Shown here: one piece after another, positions 7,326 through 15,610 of the stretch
Position numbering within the stretch: position 1 is the stretch's first letter
How the letters are laid out: each line of letters opens with the position of its first letter
From: an uncultured Alistipes sp.
Lineage (GTDB): Bacteria; Bacteroidota; Bacteroidia; Bacteroidales; Rikenellaceae
Length of the DNA stretch: 32,008 nucleotides
Direction of reading: 5' to 3'
Assembly: GCA_937899895.1 (NCBI GenBank)
Contig: CALBQR010000014.1
Span: 1-32,008 of the forward strand
Notes under the pieces: model-generated
Database searches by the model: none
Seen by the model: the letters and a program-made list of their open reading frames with translations, nothing else
What the model was told of the DNA's origin: nothing
Position numbers and translations under genes: made by a program

Positions 7326-7658
7326 CTACTTGCACAGTTCGCTTAATTTTACGAACAACTCCTCGAAACGAGCAGTGATTTCCTGGCGCAGAGCAGCGTA
7401 CTGACGCTTAACCAATACTGCGCTGCAATCGCACTTGCGAGGCATCTTGCCGAGTTTGCCGGCAGCTTCGCGAGCCTTCTTACCGAAGGGGTTATTAACC
7501 TTTGTAAAGAACTCATTACGCAGAGCTACTGCATCCTTCATAAGATCGAAGATCTCCTTCTCCTTCTCAGGCTGATAGTAGAATGCCATATCGCAATCGA
7601 AAACCAGCTCTTCGAGCACGTAATCAATATCTTTTTTAAGACGACGTAAGTTTGCCAT
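7326..7658 (-). CDS. Small conserved-looking protein of unknown function
   Basis: A 110-aa protein I do not recognise. It has no signal peptide or membrane segment, is rich in charged residues and probably all-helical. The N-terminal half (MANLRRLKKDIDYVLEEL, then CDMAFYYQPEKEKEIFDLM) looks like an amphipathic helix bundle; the middle is basic (KKAREAAGKLGKMPRKCDCS) and holds a CDC motif; the C-terminal helix is again amphipathic. It is a true gene by context: a TATATTTG box 29 nt upstream, its own strong terminator and typical codon use. It appears monocistronic. A cytoplasmic or nucleic-acid-associated role is possible but only a guess. Confidence 0.75.
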   Translation of the reverse strand: MANLRRLKKDIDYVLEELVFDCDMAFYYQPEKEKEIFDLMKDAVALRNEFFTKVNNPFGKKAREAAGKLGKMPRKCDCSAVLVKRQYAALRQEITARFEELFVKLSELCK

Positions 7659-7686
7659 AAATCTGAAATGTTTTAATAGATTTTCA

Positions 7687-7694
7687 CAAATATA
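7687..7694 (-). promoter_or_regulatory. -7 box of the 110-aa gene promoter
   Basis: Minus strand TATATTTG, a perfect TAnnTTTG box, 28 nt before the start codon. No clear TTG lies at the -33 position. Confidence 0.6.
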
Positions 7695-7758
7695 GCAATT
7701 ATTTTGACGCGAACACTCGTTTTAGCGAAAAAAATATCAATTTTCGTTATCTGCCTGG

Positions 7759-8670
7759 TTAATTTGTCGGTATTCCGACCTCGATCAGTTCTGCGTCGAT
7801 CTGTTCGGTTACTACACCTTGAATCATATGCAGCAGAGCGTCATCCACTTCGATAATCATTCCGTTGCCCTGACAGGGACACTCCACGCCGCAAGGGCAG
7901 CCACATTTTGCCTCGTTGCGCGGAACGATCTCCTCTTCGACCACCTTCTCTTCAAATATCGGCTCGATCAGCGTGCGCTCCTCGACGATTGTCCCTTGTG
8001 CATAGTTTATCGCAATCTCAACACGGCGCAGTGGCGGTAGGATATTCTCGCGCATATAGTTCCATACGTCGCTCATCTTTTTGAGCTCAATCTCTTTGGC
8101 ATTGTCCGATAGTACCGAGTCGATGATGGCCATCACCTCCTTTTTGTGGGGAATGGCGTTCGATGCCTTGATTAGAGCCTCGCAATTCTCCCAATCCTCG
8201 GCAACACCCTGCGTTACAACGGTGTAGTGAGAGGAGAGATTGTACCTCTTATCAACATAACTCTTGAAATCCTGCGCACGTTTCATTGAAAGTTGCTTGT
8301 TGAGCGCGAGCGGACCGTCGGGCGAGGCGTAGCCGGTGATCTCGATGTTTGAGATGCGGCGGGTAGTGTCGGCCATAGTCTGTTCAATGAATTTGTTCAG
8401 AGCGTCGAGGGCCTCGTTGTTGTCATCGAGGTCAGGTTGCAGACGTGCCAGATTAATCGAATAGCGAATCGAATAGTCCGAAGTATGCACATCGGGTACA
8501 TTGACCATATAACGCTTTACCAAATAATCATCTTCCTCATAGGTTGCGAGGATGATGGTATCGTTCTCCGTTGGCTGCTGACCCGAAGAGTGCGCCAAGT
8601 TGCGGGCGATTGCGGTTGAGCAACATCCCGCAATCAGAGCGATCGACAAAATAGTTCTAAATGTTTTCAC
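7759..8670 (-). CDS. OmpA-like domain lipoprotein with C-terminal cysteine cluster
   Basis: The frame is open from an ATG at 8712 (317 aa), but a GTG at 8670 gives 303 aa and a much better export signal: KTFRTILSIALIAGC, where IAGC is a good lipobox. I therefore prefer the GTG. The middle has an OmpA-type motif, ISNIEITGYASPDGP then N..LSMKRAQDFKSYV (about 115-150 from the ATG), the region that in this family binds peptidoglycan. The C-terminal part carries an unusual run of five cysteines in eleven residues, pattern C-x-C-x-C-x3-C-x-C (270-280 counted from the ATG), between acidic stretches. This could bind metal or form disulfides. It resembles Bacteroidales OmpA-like proteins found near fimbrial loci, but no fimbrial gene is nearby. 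The role as an envelope anchor is inferred. Confidence 0.75.
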   Translation of the reverse strand: MKTFRTILSIALIAGCCSTAIARNLAHSSGQQPTENDTIILATYEEDDYLVKRYMVNVPDVHTSDYSIRYSINLARLQPDLDDNNEALDALNKFIEQTMADTTRRISNIEITGYASPDGPLALNKQLSMKRAQDFKSYVDKRYNLSSHYTVVTQGVAEDWENCEALIKASNAIPHKKEVMAIIDSVLSDNAKEIELKKMSDVWNYMRENILPPLRRVEIAINYAQGTIVEERTLIEPIFEEKVVEEEIVPRNEAKCGCPCGVECPCQGNGMIIEVDDALLHMIQGVVTEQIDAELIEVGIPTN

Positions 8671-8763
8671 GTTCTTGATTGATTTATGGTTATCTGCCGA
8701 GATGCTTCGCAATATTCAAGCCAAAATGCAAAACCGATCTATGCAAACCATATCACAATCATC

Positions 8764-8809
8764 GAAAAACGACCAACGGGATCACTCCATTAATTGAAAC
8801 GATCCCGTT
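8764..8809 (-). terminator. Probable terminator of the wza-wzc-HAD operon
   Basis: Minus strand: aacgggatc pairs with gatcccgtt across a 17-nt loop, followed by ggtcgTTTTTcg. It lies 26 nt past the stop of the HAD gene. The long loop and interrupted T-run make it less certain than others here. Confidence 0.6.
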
Positions 8810-8834
8810 GATACTATCGTGCTTTGCGAACAGC

Positions 8835-9212
8835 CTATTCGGGTATAACTCGATTATAAGCTAAAATCTCTCGAACCTTCTTCCAATCGACGAACGGGCG
8901 ACGGATATCCTCTTCGTAGCGGATAGGGCAGCCCAATGCGCAATCATCAATATATATATTGGCGTGCACCTTTACCGATGAGGTCCAAGATTTCTGTTCG
9001 GGATTCTCATTCACGGCATATAGTTCTATCCCGTTACGCTCGAACCAAGCAACGGCATCGTCAAGCAATTTGCCACTACGCATAGTGAAGAGAATCAGTT
9101 TATGCCCTGCGGCTACAAGCTCTTTCAAAACGGGTACTGCCCCAATATCCTCGCCGATATGAGGGTACTCGTGCGAAACGACTGTGCCGTCAAAATCAAG
9201 TGCTATAATCAT
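8835..9212 (-). CDS. Small HAD-superfamily phosphatase
   Basis: A 125-aa protein that keeps the HAD fold core with almost no cap. Motif I is DFDGT with the nucleophile Asp6 and Asp8; motif II is the Thr in LFTMRSG (Thr43); a Lys near 81 fits motif III; motif IV is YIDDCALG (Asp89, Asp90). HAD enzymes of this compact type remove phosphate from small metabolites or phosphoproteins; the substrate here is unknown. It starts 9 nt after the stop of the tyrosine kinase gene, so it is the third gene of that operon. The usual partner phosphatase of such kinases (Wzb, a low-molecular-weight PTP) is not in the window, so a role in dephosphorylation linked to polysaccharide export is a tempting but untested idea. 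Confidence 0.85.
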   Translation of the reverse strand: MIIALDFDGTVVSHEYPHIGEDIGAVPVLKELVAAGHKLILFTMRSGKLLDDAVAWFERNGIELYAVNENPEQKSWTSSVKVHANIYIDDCALGCPIRYEEDIRRPFVDWKKVREILAYNRVIPE

Positions 9213-9221
9213 CTGTTATGG

Positions 9222-11660
9222 TTACTTCTTTTTCTTGAAAATCTTCTTCTTGCTATTACCCTTCGATGTGTTGTCATCATCATCGTTCGAGTGATAGCCG
9301 TAGCTATATCCGTAACCGTAGCCATAACCATAGCCGTATCCATACTTGTAACCGTATGTGGTCTTCGAGTTGGCACCATTATATACGATACTCATATTAT
9401 GGAAGCGGCCACTTGTGTATAGACGCTCAATATCGGGTAACTGACGGCGGTCAAGCAGACCTTCGCGGATTACGTAGATAGTCATATCGGCCAGACGGTC
9501 AATAATCTGGGCATCGGCAATCATCATTGCAGGCACAGCGTCAATGATAATATATTCATAACGCTTTTTGAGCTCTTCGAGCATATTGTCCAATCTCTCG
9601 CTAAGCAACATCTCGGCCGGGTTGGGCGGCTTCGGACCTGCGTAGATAATATCGAGATTGGGGTTCAACTCGCTGTTGAAGATTACATCGTCCAACTCGG
9701 TATATGAGCCTGCAAGATATGAACTCAAACCCTTTCGGTTGTGTTGTTGCTCAAACTCCTTCGAGAGCGTACGACGACGCAGGTCAAAGTCAATCAGAAC
9801 AACTCGTTTGCCGGTCGTTGCAATCGACATTGCCAAGTTCGACGATACAAATGTCTTTCCGGCGTGCGGGTTTGACGAGGTTACCATTACGGCCTGCACT
9901 TTCTTATTCTGCACACCGATAAACCTCATATTCGCACGTATGATACGCATCGCCTCCGATACGGGGTCGGAACTATGTTCTCGAACGACAACGCCCTTCT
10001 CCGATGTGCCATTATGAAGCGGAATCTCACCGAGGAACGGAACGCTGAGGTAATCTTCCAAATCCTTACGACCACGGATCGTCGTATCCAACAACTCTAA
10101 AATATAGAGAATAGCCAGCGGAATAAGCAATCCGAGAACAAGAGCTGTAATATAAATCGACGAAGTCATCGGGGCTACGGGATTATTGCTACCGTATGCA
10201 GGGTCGATGATTCGCGAGTTACCCTCTACAACATTCAGTGCAATCTCGTTCTCCTCTCGTTTGTTCAACAGATAGAGGTAAAGCTCCTCCTTAATCTTCT
10301 GCTGACGTGTGATGCTCTGGATCTGCTTCTCCTGACGAGGCAGAGCCGAAACGCGACCTACGGCGCGGCTCTCCTGCGCCTTTACATTATCCAGCTGAAT
10401 ATTGAGGGTTGCAATCTGGTTGTCAATCGAGGCGATAATCGAGCGACGAATAGCCGACAATTGGTTGTCAATCTCCTGAATCATCGGGTTATTAACACTC
10501 GAATTAGCCAACAACTTATCGCGACGAATCAATGTCTCGTTGTAGTTGCTGATATTGTTGTTGATTGCAGCGTCAGAAACGGCAACAGCCGCAGGAATCA
10601 GGTCGTTGGTATGAGAGGGATCAAGCAGATAATCCTTGATAAAGTTCGCCATACGGATCTGGTTTTCAAGCTGCAAGCCCTCTATACGGAAACGATCGCT
10701 CTCGGACATATTACGTGCAGCCTCCGATTCAAGGCTGACCATACGGTTCGACTGCTTGAAACTTGCTACATCCTCATCAACATCACCGAGTTCGCTCGAA
10801 ATCAACGCCAATCGATCGCTAATAAATTCAGCGGTAGCTTCCGATACGCGCTTTTTATCCGCTTTGGTATCATCTTCATAGCAGGCAATCAATGTGTTGA
10901 TAACATCTTCTGCTCTACGGGGATTGGTATCTCTCTTGCTAATCGCAATTATCGATGAATTCTCATCTGCTAACGCAACACTTACAGAAGCAAGACCTGT
11001 GGCGGATGCCATACTACTCTTGCTTACTCGGATTACGTGTCCCTTATCCTTATCGCTGTAATAGAGAGTCGGTTTAATAATAACCTTTCCGATGGGAGAG
11101 TTGATAGTGTCATTCAGATTAGCCTTAACTACTCGATCAGCAGACTCATCGGTTATGCCGGTACCTGCAAAATCTGTGAGTGAGATAGTGCTATCGCCTG
11201 TGATTGTTAATGTAAATGCAAAACTGTCGGTTTCGTTGTCATTTACAATCGACATCTCAATAGGGCTGATGCCATAGAGATTGCGAGGACGTAATCCTAC
11301 CTTGTCGGTGTAGTTAATATCAAGACGCAGACGGCGAGCTACATCAAATTTTAATTTGTTTGATCGCAGAATAATTGACTCATTATCAACGCTCTTGCGT
11401 GTATTTACGCCTGCCACATCACTAAACGCAATAAGGTCAGAGTTGCCTCCCTTACGCGAGTCCTTAATCAAGACTGTTGCCGTTCGTACATAGGTTTTAG
11501 GGGTCTTTTTGACATAATATACCGCGGCAGCCATACAGATAACTACCGAAATGATAAACCAATACCAATTCTTCAAAACCAAGTGAATAAGATCACTTAG
11601 CGAAAAACTGACAACCTCTTGTAAAGAGTCTTTGCTATCTATAATCTTCTGCTCTTCCAT
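9222..11660 (-). CDS. Polysaccharide co-polymerase / bacterial tyrosine kinase (Wzc-like)
   Basis: An 812-aa inner-membrane protein that fuses a Wzz chain-length domain to a BY-kinase. Membrane helix 1 lies near residues 33-52 and helix 2 near 505-525; between them is a large, coiled-coil-rich periplasmic domain. The cytoplasmic kinase has Walker A SSNPHAGKT (Lys602), Walker A' LIDFDLRR (about 621-628) and Walker B YIIIDAVPA (Asp707). The C-terminal tail (769-789) is an almost perfect alternation of Gly and Tyr with eleven tyrosines, followed by four Asp and a Lys-rich end; this is the autophosphorylation cluster. In the family, cycling phosphorylation of this tail controls polymerisation and export of capsule or exopolysaccharide together with the outer-membrane channel encoded 27 nt upstream. 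No glycosyltransferases are in the window, so the polymer genes must be elsewhere. Confidence 0.95.
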   Translation of the reverse strand: MEEQKIIDSKDSLQEVVSFSLSDLIHLVLKNWYWFIISVVICMAAAVYYVKKTPKTYVRTATVLIKDSRKGGNSDLIAFSDVAGVNTRKSVDNESIILRSNKLKFDVARRLRLDINYTDKVGLRPRNLYGISPIEMSIVNDNETDSFAFTLTITGDSTISLTDFAGTGITDESADRVVKANLNDTINSPIGKVIIKPTLYYSDKDKGHVIRVSKSSMASATGLASVSVALADENSSIIAISKRDTNPRRAEDVINTLIACYEDDTKADKKRVSEATAEFISDRLALISSELGDVDEDVASFKQSNRMVSLESEAARNMSESDRFRIEGLQLENQIRMANFIKDYLLDPSHTNDLIPAAVAVSDAAINNNISNYNETLIRRDKLLANSSVNNPMIQEIDNQLSAIRRSIIASIDNQIATLNIQLDNVKAQESRAVGRVSALPRQEKQIQSITRQQKIKEELYLYLLNKREENEIALNVVEGNSRIIDPAYGSNNPVAPMTSSIYITALVLGLLIPLAILYILELLDTTIRGRKDLEDYLSVPFLGEIPLHNGTSEKGVVVREHSSDPVSEAMRIIRANMRFIGVQNKKVQAVMVTSSNPHAGKTFVSSNLAMSIATTGKRVVLIDFDLRRRTLSKEFEQQHNRKGLSSYLAGSYTELDDVIFNSELNPNLDIIYAGPKPPNPAEMLLSERLDNMLEELKKRYEYIIIDAVPAMMIADAQIIDRLADMTIYVIREGLLDRRQLPDIERLYTSGRFHNMSIVYNGANSKTTYGYKYGYGYGYGYGYGYSYGYHSNDDDDNTSKGNSKKKIFKKKK

Positions 11661-11687
11661 ATTTGTTTGATGAATCTAATTATCGGC

Positions 11688-12488
11688 TTAAAGTTTAGTA
11701 AGGGTTAATACCAACGAGGTTACCGTTATCGCCATTGACAGAATAGATGTAATTGTCGATAATGTATTACGCGACTTCTGATTGACGGATTGGTTTGCCA
11801 ATTTTGTCTCTGTGGGATCAACGATAATAATATCGTTCTGCTGCAAGTAGTAGTAGGGCGAATCGAATACATTTTTGGTCGTTGCATCGAGATATGCAAT
11901 CGTGCGCTGGCCATTCTCCTCGCGGATAACGGTAATGCGATCTTTCATGCCGAAATCTGTAATATCGCCGGCCATCGAAAGCGCATCGAAAAGCGTAACA
12001 CGGTCCGAACTGATGGTGTATTCTCCGGGGCTACTAACCTCTCCCAATACATTGATTTTGAAATTCAAAAACTGAATATTTACAACAGCATCCTTGATAT
12101 GTCCTTCCGAGATCAGTTTCTGCTCAATATTGGCCGCCAATTCGGTACGAGTCAGTCCTGCGGCTTTGATTTTGCCGAGTACGGGCATCGAGATATAGCC
12201 CTCATCATCAACCACCTGGCCCTGAATCTGGCTGCCGCCTGCTCGACCTGTGCCAACGCCCTGATATGAAGTCATTGCGAGGTTAAACGGCTCGGCGAGT
12301 TCGACATATCGGCTATTGACGGTAATGCCGAGAATATCCGACGGCTTAATTTTCAGTTCGTACTGATTTGTAATGTTTTCGGGCAGGTCTGCTACTGCAT
12401 CTTGCAGGTAGAGAACGCTCTTCTTTTGAGTGCCGCAAGAGGCCAATACCAACGTTGCGACAATTGCCAATAATTTCAGAGATTTCAT
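11688..12488 (-). CDS. Polysaccharide export outer-membrane lipoprotein (Wza-like)
   Basis: A 266-aa lipoprotein: signal peptide with lipobox LASC (Cys18), a poly-export domain (about 45-130, including KPSDILGITVNSR) and an SLBB-like domain (FKINVLGEVSSPGEYTI, about 147-215). A C-terminal hydrophobic helix (about 243-264) is present, as in Bacteroidetes members, where it may cross the outer membrane. The protein forms the export channel for capsule or exopolysaccharide and partners with the kinase encoded immediately downstream. It is the first gene of a three-gene operon, with a TATATTTG box 40 nt upstream. Family assignment is secure; the polymer is unknown. Confidence 0.92.
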   Translation of the reverse strand: MKSLKLLAIVATLVLASCGTQKKSVLYLQDAVADLPENITNQYELKIKPSDILGITVNSRYVELAEPFNLAMTSYQGVGTGRAGGSQIQGQVVDDEGYISMPVLGKIKAAGLTRTELAANIEQKLISEGHIKDAVVNIQFLNFKINVLGEVSSPGEYTISSDRVTLFDALSMAGDITDFGMKDRITVIREENGQRTIAYLDATTKNVFDSPYYYLQQNDIIIVDPTETKLANQSVNQKSRNTLSTITSILSMAITVTSLVLTLTKL

Positions 12489-12528
12489 TTTATATACGAA
12501 ATTCGATATTAAACGTCTAATTAATGTG

Positions 12529-12536
12529 CAAATATA
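12529..12536 (-). promoter_or_regulatory. -7 box of the wza-wzc operon promoter
   Basis: Minus strand TATATTTG, a perfect TAnnTTTG box, 40 nt before the wza-like start. No good TTG at the usual spacing. Confidence 0.55.
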
Positions 12537-12738
12537 CTTTATTTATCTCAAACAGCCATATCAAAAACGATAAAAAACATAGTTTGTTTTGGTTTTAGCG
12601 TAGATATTTCACAGATCGGCCCTTTTGTCCTCTTTTATAATTGCGATCGATGCGGGAGTTTGTGAGAAGGGGACTCTTCTGCGATTTTTCATAAAGTGAA
12701 ATAATGTGTTCAAAGATGATAAATTTCGAGCTTAAACG
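12537..12738. other. Non-coding stretch between divergent operons
   Basis: Part of a 370-nt gap between the divergent wza-like gene and the serine hydrolase gene. Apart from the two promoters at its ends I see only a weak hairpin (tttcataaagtgaaa near 12687) and no ORF. Confidence 0.5.
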
Positions 12739-12769
12739 TTGGCTGATCGCGCGAATATTCCTATATTTG
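12739..12769 (+). promoter_or_regulatory. Promoter of the serine hydrolase-TPM-LemA cluster
   Basis: TTG 12739-12741, 20-nt spacer, TATATTTG 12762-12769: a full-consensus Bacteroidetes promoter about 90 nt before the first gene. Confidence 0.75.
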
Positions 12770-12858
12770 CATATTATATTGACGAGAAATGCTCAAATTC
12801 GATATAATCCGAAAGAGTGTCGAGTTGAAATACTAACTAAATTAAAACTATACAAAGA

Positions 12859-14052
12859 ATGAAACGTATCGTAACATTGTTGGCCGCCTTGTTGATGGCG
12901 ACCGCAGTATCGGCCCAGCCGCTTCCGAAGGTATCTCCCGAATCGGTCGGCTTAAATTCCAAGATGCTTGCAGAAGCTGATAAAATGATCGCAGAGGCTG
13001 CTGCTAACAAGGATTTCCCCGGTGCAGTGTTTGCCGTTGTTCGCCACGGTAAAATAGCTCATCTTAAAGCATTTGGCGATAAGCAGTGGCTGCCCGAAGA
13101 GGCTCCTATGAAGCAGAATACCATCTTCGATCTGGCCTCGGTCAGCAAGCCGACTTCGACGGCTGTTTGTACGATGATTCTTGTCGAGCGCGGTAAGATT
13201 CGCCTGACCGATAAGGTTAAGGAGTACCTGCCCGGCTTCAAGGGTTATGCAAAAGAGGCTGGCGATACAACCGATATCCGCATCGCTGACCTGCTTACTC
13301 ATTCGTCGGGTCTGCCTGCATACGCTCCCGTAGCTACGGTAGTGGAGCAGGGTGGTGCTAATCCCGAAGCTCTTCTGGACTATATCAAGAATTGCACTCG
13401 CTCGTTTGCTCCCAAGAGCCGTTTCCGTTATAGCTGCTTGAATTTCATTACTTTGCAGCACGTGATCGAGAAGGTTACGGGTCAGACGCTGGCGCAGTTT
13501 GCAAAGGAGAATGTATTTGATGTGCTCGGTATGAAGGATACTTCGTATGGTCCTATCACCGACAAGCAGACTTTGAAGCGTGTAGCTCCGACCGAGAAGC
13601 AGCCCGACGGCACTATTCTGTTGGGTAGTGTTCACGATCCTCTGGCACGTGTTCTCAATCACGGTAATTCGGGTAATGCAGGCGTATTCTCGACTGCCGA
13701 GGATTTGGCAATTCTTTATGCAGCTCTGCTCAATGGCGGTGAGATCAACGGCAAGCGCATTATGGGTAGCAAGACTATCGAGAAGATGTTCTCTGTTCCT
13801 GAAAATGTTAAGCATTTGGGTCGTACCCTGGGTTGGGATTGCTACTCGACCTATTCGGGCAATAAGGGCGATCTGTTCTCGCCTTCGGCAGTTTGCCATA
13901 CGGGTTATACCGGTACATCGGTTGTTCTCGATCCGGAGAACGATGTGGCTTTGATTCTGCTGACCAATGCTGTTCATCCCAGCGATAATGGCCGTACGGG
14001 TCGTCTGCGTTCGGCTGTGGCGAATATCGTTGCAGGAGCAATTATGGACTAA
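12859..14052 (+). CDS. Exported serine hydrolase of the beta-lactamase/PBP4-like family
   Basis: A 397-aa protein with a signal peptide cleaved probably after VSAQ (residue 20). The class C beta-lactamase fold motifs are all visible: S-x-x-K as SVSK (Ser94 nucleophile, Lys97), the Y-x-N position as YSC (Tyr191, with Cys in place of Asn), and the KTG position as HTG (347-349). The HTG form and loss of the Asn point to an esterase, transpeptidase-like or D-amino-acid peptidase rather than a true beta-lactamase. It acts in the periplasm or outside. A TPM gene follows after 12 nt, and a second serine hydrolase lies three genes on, so an envelope or peptidoglycan role is likely. The substrate cannot be read from sequence. 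Confidence 0.9.
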   Translation: MKRIVTLLAALLMATAVSAQPLPKVSPESVGLNSKMLAEADKMIAEAAANKDFPGAVFAVVRHGKIAHLKAFGDKQWLPEEAPMKQNTIFDLASVSKPTSTAVCTMILVERGKIRLTDKVKEYLPGFKGYAKEAGDTTDIRIADLLTHSSGLPAYAPVATVVEQGGANPEALLDYIKNCTRSFAPKSRFRYSCLNFITLQHVIEKVTGQTLAQFAKENVFDVLGMKDTSYGPITDKQTLKRVAPTEKQPDGTILLGSVHDPLARVLNHGNSGNAGVFSTAEDLAILYAALLNGGEINGKRIMGSKTIEKMFSVPENVKHLGRTLGWDCYSTYSGNKGDLFSPSAVCHTGYTGTSVVLDPENDVALILLTNAVHPSDNGRTGRLRSAVANIVAGAIMD

Positions 14053-14064
14053 TTTTGCTGACGA

Positions 14065-14946
14065 TTGAAAAAACTGATTTTTAGCCTGTTGGCACTTTTC
14101 TCAACCGTTATGTCGGTTGAGGCATACACCCCTCGCGCGATCGACGACGTTCCGAATGTGAATGTCGCCGACGCGCGTCATTTTACCAGCAATCCTGACG
14201 GTGTTTTGTCTGCGATGGCGGTCGATAGTATCGATCGTATGCTATATGCACTTCGCAACGACAATACGGCAGAGGTTGCTGTTGTCGTTGTCGGTTCGAT
14301 TGGCTCTGACGACGTCTTCAACTATGCCCATTCGCTCTTTCAGAAATGGGGTATAGGTGAGAAAGATCGTAATAACGGATTGCTGATTCTGCTTGCTTTG
14401 GAGCAGCGCGAAATCCGTTTCATTACAGGTTATGGCGTAGAGGGTGTGTTGCCCGATGCGCTGTGCCGTCGTATTCAGTCGCAGTATATGCTTCCCTCAT
14501 TCCGTCAGGATGATTGGGATGCGGGTATGGTTGCGGGTGTGGCGGCTGTGTGTGAGGTGCTACGAGGCTCGGAGCTATATCTCGGTGCAACCGACGAAGA
14601 GGATTTCACGTTGGCTGATGCATTCGGAATCTTTACCTCGATGGGTGGTTTCTGGCTGTTGATGTTCATCGTAATCTATCTGTCGCAGCCCAAGTGCAAG
14701 AGTTGCGGTAAGCGTAAGCTGGTCAAAGTTAGTTCGCGCGTTGTGGAGCGCACCTCTGATGTCGAGATCATCGAGACGCTCTATGTCTGCCGAAAGTGTG
14801 GTACTACACAAACTCGCATATCGCAACGCCTTCGCAATCAAGGCCCGACTATCGGCGGTGGTTTTGGTGGCGGCTTCGGTAGCGGTTTCGGTGGCGGTTT
14901 TGGAGGCGGCTTTTCCGGCGGTGGAGGTGCAGGCTCACGTTTTTAA
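14065..14946 (+). CDS. TPM-domain membrane protein with zinc ribbon and Gly/Phe tail
   Basis: A 293-aa protein; the start is a TTG 12 nt after the previous stop, and it gives a proper signal peptide (KKLIFSLLALFSTVMSVEA). Residues about 30-165 form a TPM (YgcG-type) domain, with the typical stretches AEVAVVVVGSIG, KDRNNGLLILL and REIRFITGYGVEGVLPD. One membrane helix follows (about 189-207), then a four-cysteine zinc ribbon (C211, C214, C242, C245) on the other side of the membrane, and a low-complexity GGGFGGGFGSGF tail ending in SRF. TPM proteins are often encoded beside LemA, as here (next gene, 40 nt away). Their biochemical role is not settled; links to envelope and membrane-protein maintenance have been proposed. 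Confidence 0.88.
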   Translation: MKKLIFSLLALFSTVMSVEAYTPRAIDDVPNVNVADARHFTSNPDGVLSAMAVDSIDRMLYALRNDNTAEVAVVVVGSIGSDDVFNYAHSLFQKWGIGEKDRNNGLLILLALEQREIRFITGYGVEGVLPDALCRRIQSQYMLPSFRQDDWDAGMVAGVAAVCEVLRGSELYLGATDEEDFTLADAFGIFTSMGGFWLLMFIVIYLSQPKCKSCGKRKLVKVSSRVVERTSDVEIIETLYVCRKCGTTQTRISQRLRNQGPTIGGGFGGGFGSGFGGGFGGGFSGGGGAGSRF

Positions 14947-14986
14947 TTATAAATAGGAATAAACAAAAAATAACAAAACAAGGACT

Positions 14987-15565
14987 ATGAAAAAAGGTAT
15001 TATTGGAATTATCGTGGTAGCCGTGTTGGCTATCTGGGCATATTCGGGCTACAACGGTCTGGTCGAGAAAGACGAGGCAGTAGCTAACAAGTGGGCAGCG
15101 GTTGAAGCTGATTATCAGCGTCGTGCCGACCTGATCCCCAACCTCGTAGCAACGGTTAAGGGCTATGCCGAGCACGAGAGTTCGACGTTGCAGGGCGTAA
15201 CCGAGGCTCGCACGAAGGCTACTTCGGTTCAGTTGAATGTCGATGATCTGACCGAGGAGAATTTGAAGGCATACCAGCAGGCACAGAGCGAGGTTTCGTC
15301 GGCTCTGGGTCGCTTGATTGCTGTTGCCGAGAGCTATCCCGATTTGAAGGCCAACGAGAATTTCCGCGATTTGCAGGTTCAGTTGGAGGGTACGGAGAAT
15401 CGCATTTCGGTTTCGCGTAAGGAGTTCAACAACGCGGTGCAGACCTACAATGTGGCTGTTCGTCGTTTCCCCGCCAATATTTTGGCATCGATCTTTGGTT
15501 TCGACCGCAAGGCTGCATTCTCGGCTGACGAGGGCGCAGAGAAGGCTCCTACGGTTGAGTTTTAA
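14987..15565 (+). CDS. lemA: LemA family protein
   Basis: A 192-aa protein with a short cytoplasmic start, one N-terminal membrane helix (about 4-20) and a helical LemA domain. Typical family stretches are visible: YNGLVEKDEAVANKWAAVEA, RRADLIPNLVATVKGYA, and FNNAVQTYNVAVRRFPANIL near the end. The domain lies outside the cytoplasm. Its molecular function is unknown; the repeated pairing with TPM proteins, seen here too, suggests a joint envelope role. It is placed between the TPM gene (40 nt) and a lipoprotein serine hydrolase (45 nt), all on the same strand and without a terminator between them, so one transcript is likely. Confidence 0.93.
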   Translation: MKKGIIGIIVVAVLAIWAYSGYNGLVEKDEAVANKWAAVEADYQRRADLIPNLVATVKGYAEHESSTLQGVTEARTKATSVQLNVDDLTEENLKAYQQAQSEVSSALGRLIAVAESYPDLKANENFRDLQVQLEGTENRISVSRKEFNNAVQTYNVAVRRFPANILASIFGFDRKAAFSADEGAEKAPTVEF

Positions 15566-15610
15566 TTGATAATAAACGTCAATATCTAATAAACAAAATA
15601 AAAACACAAG

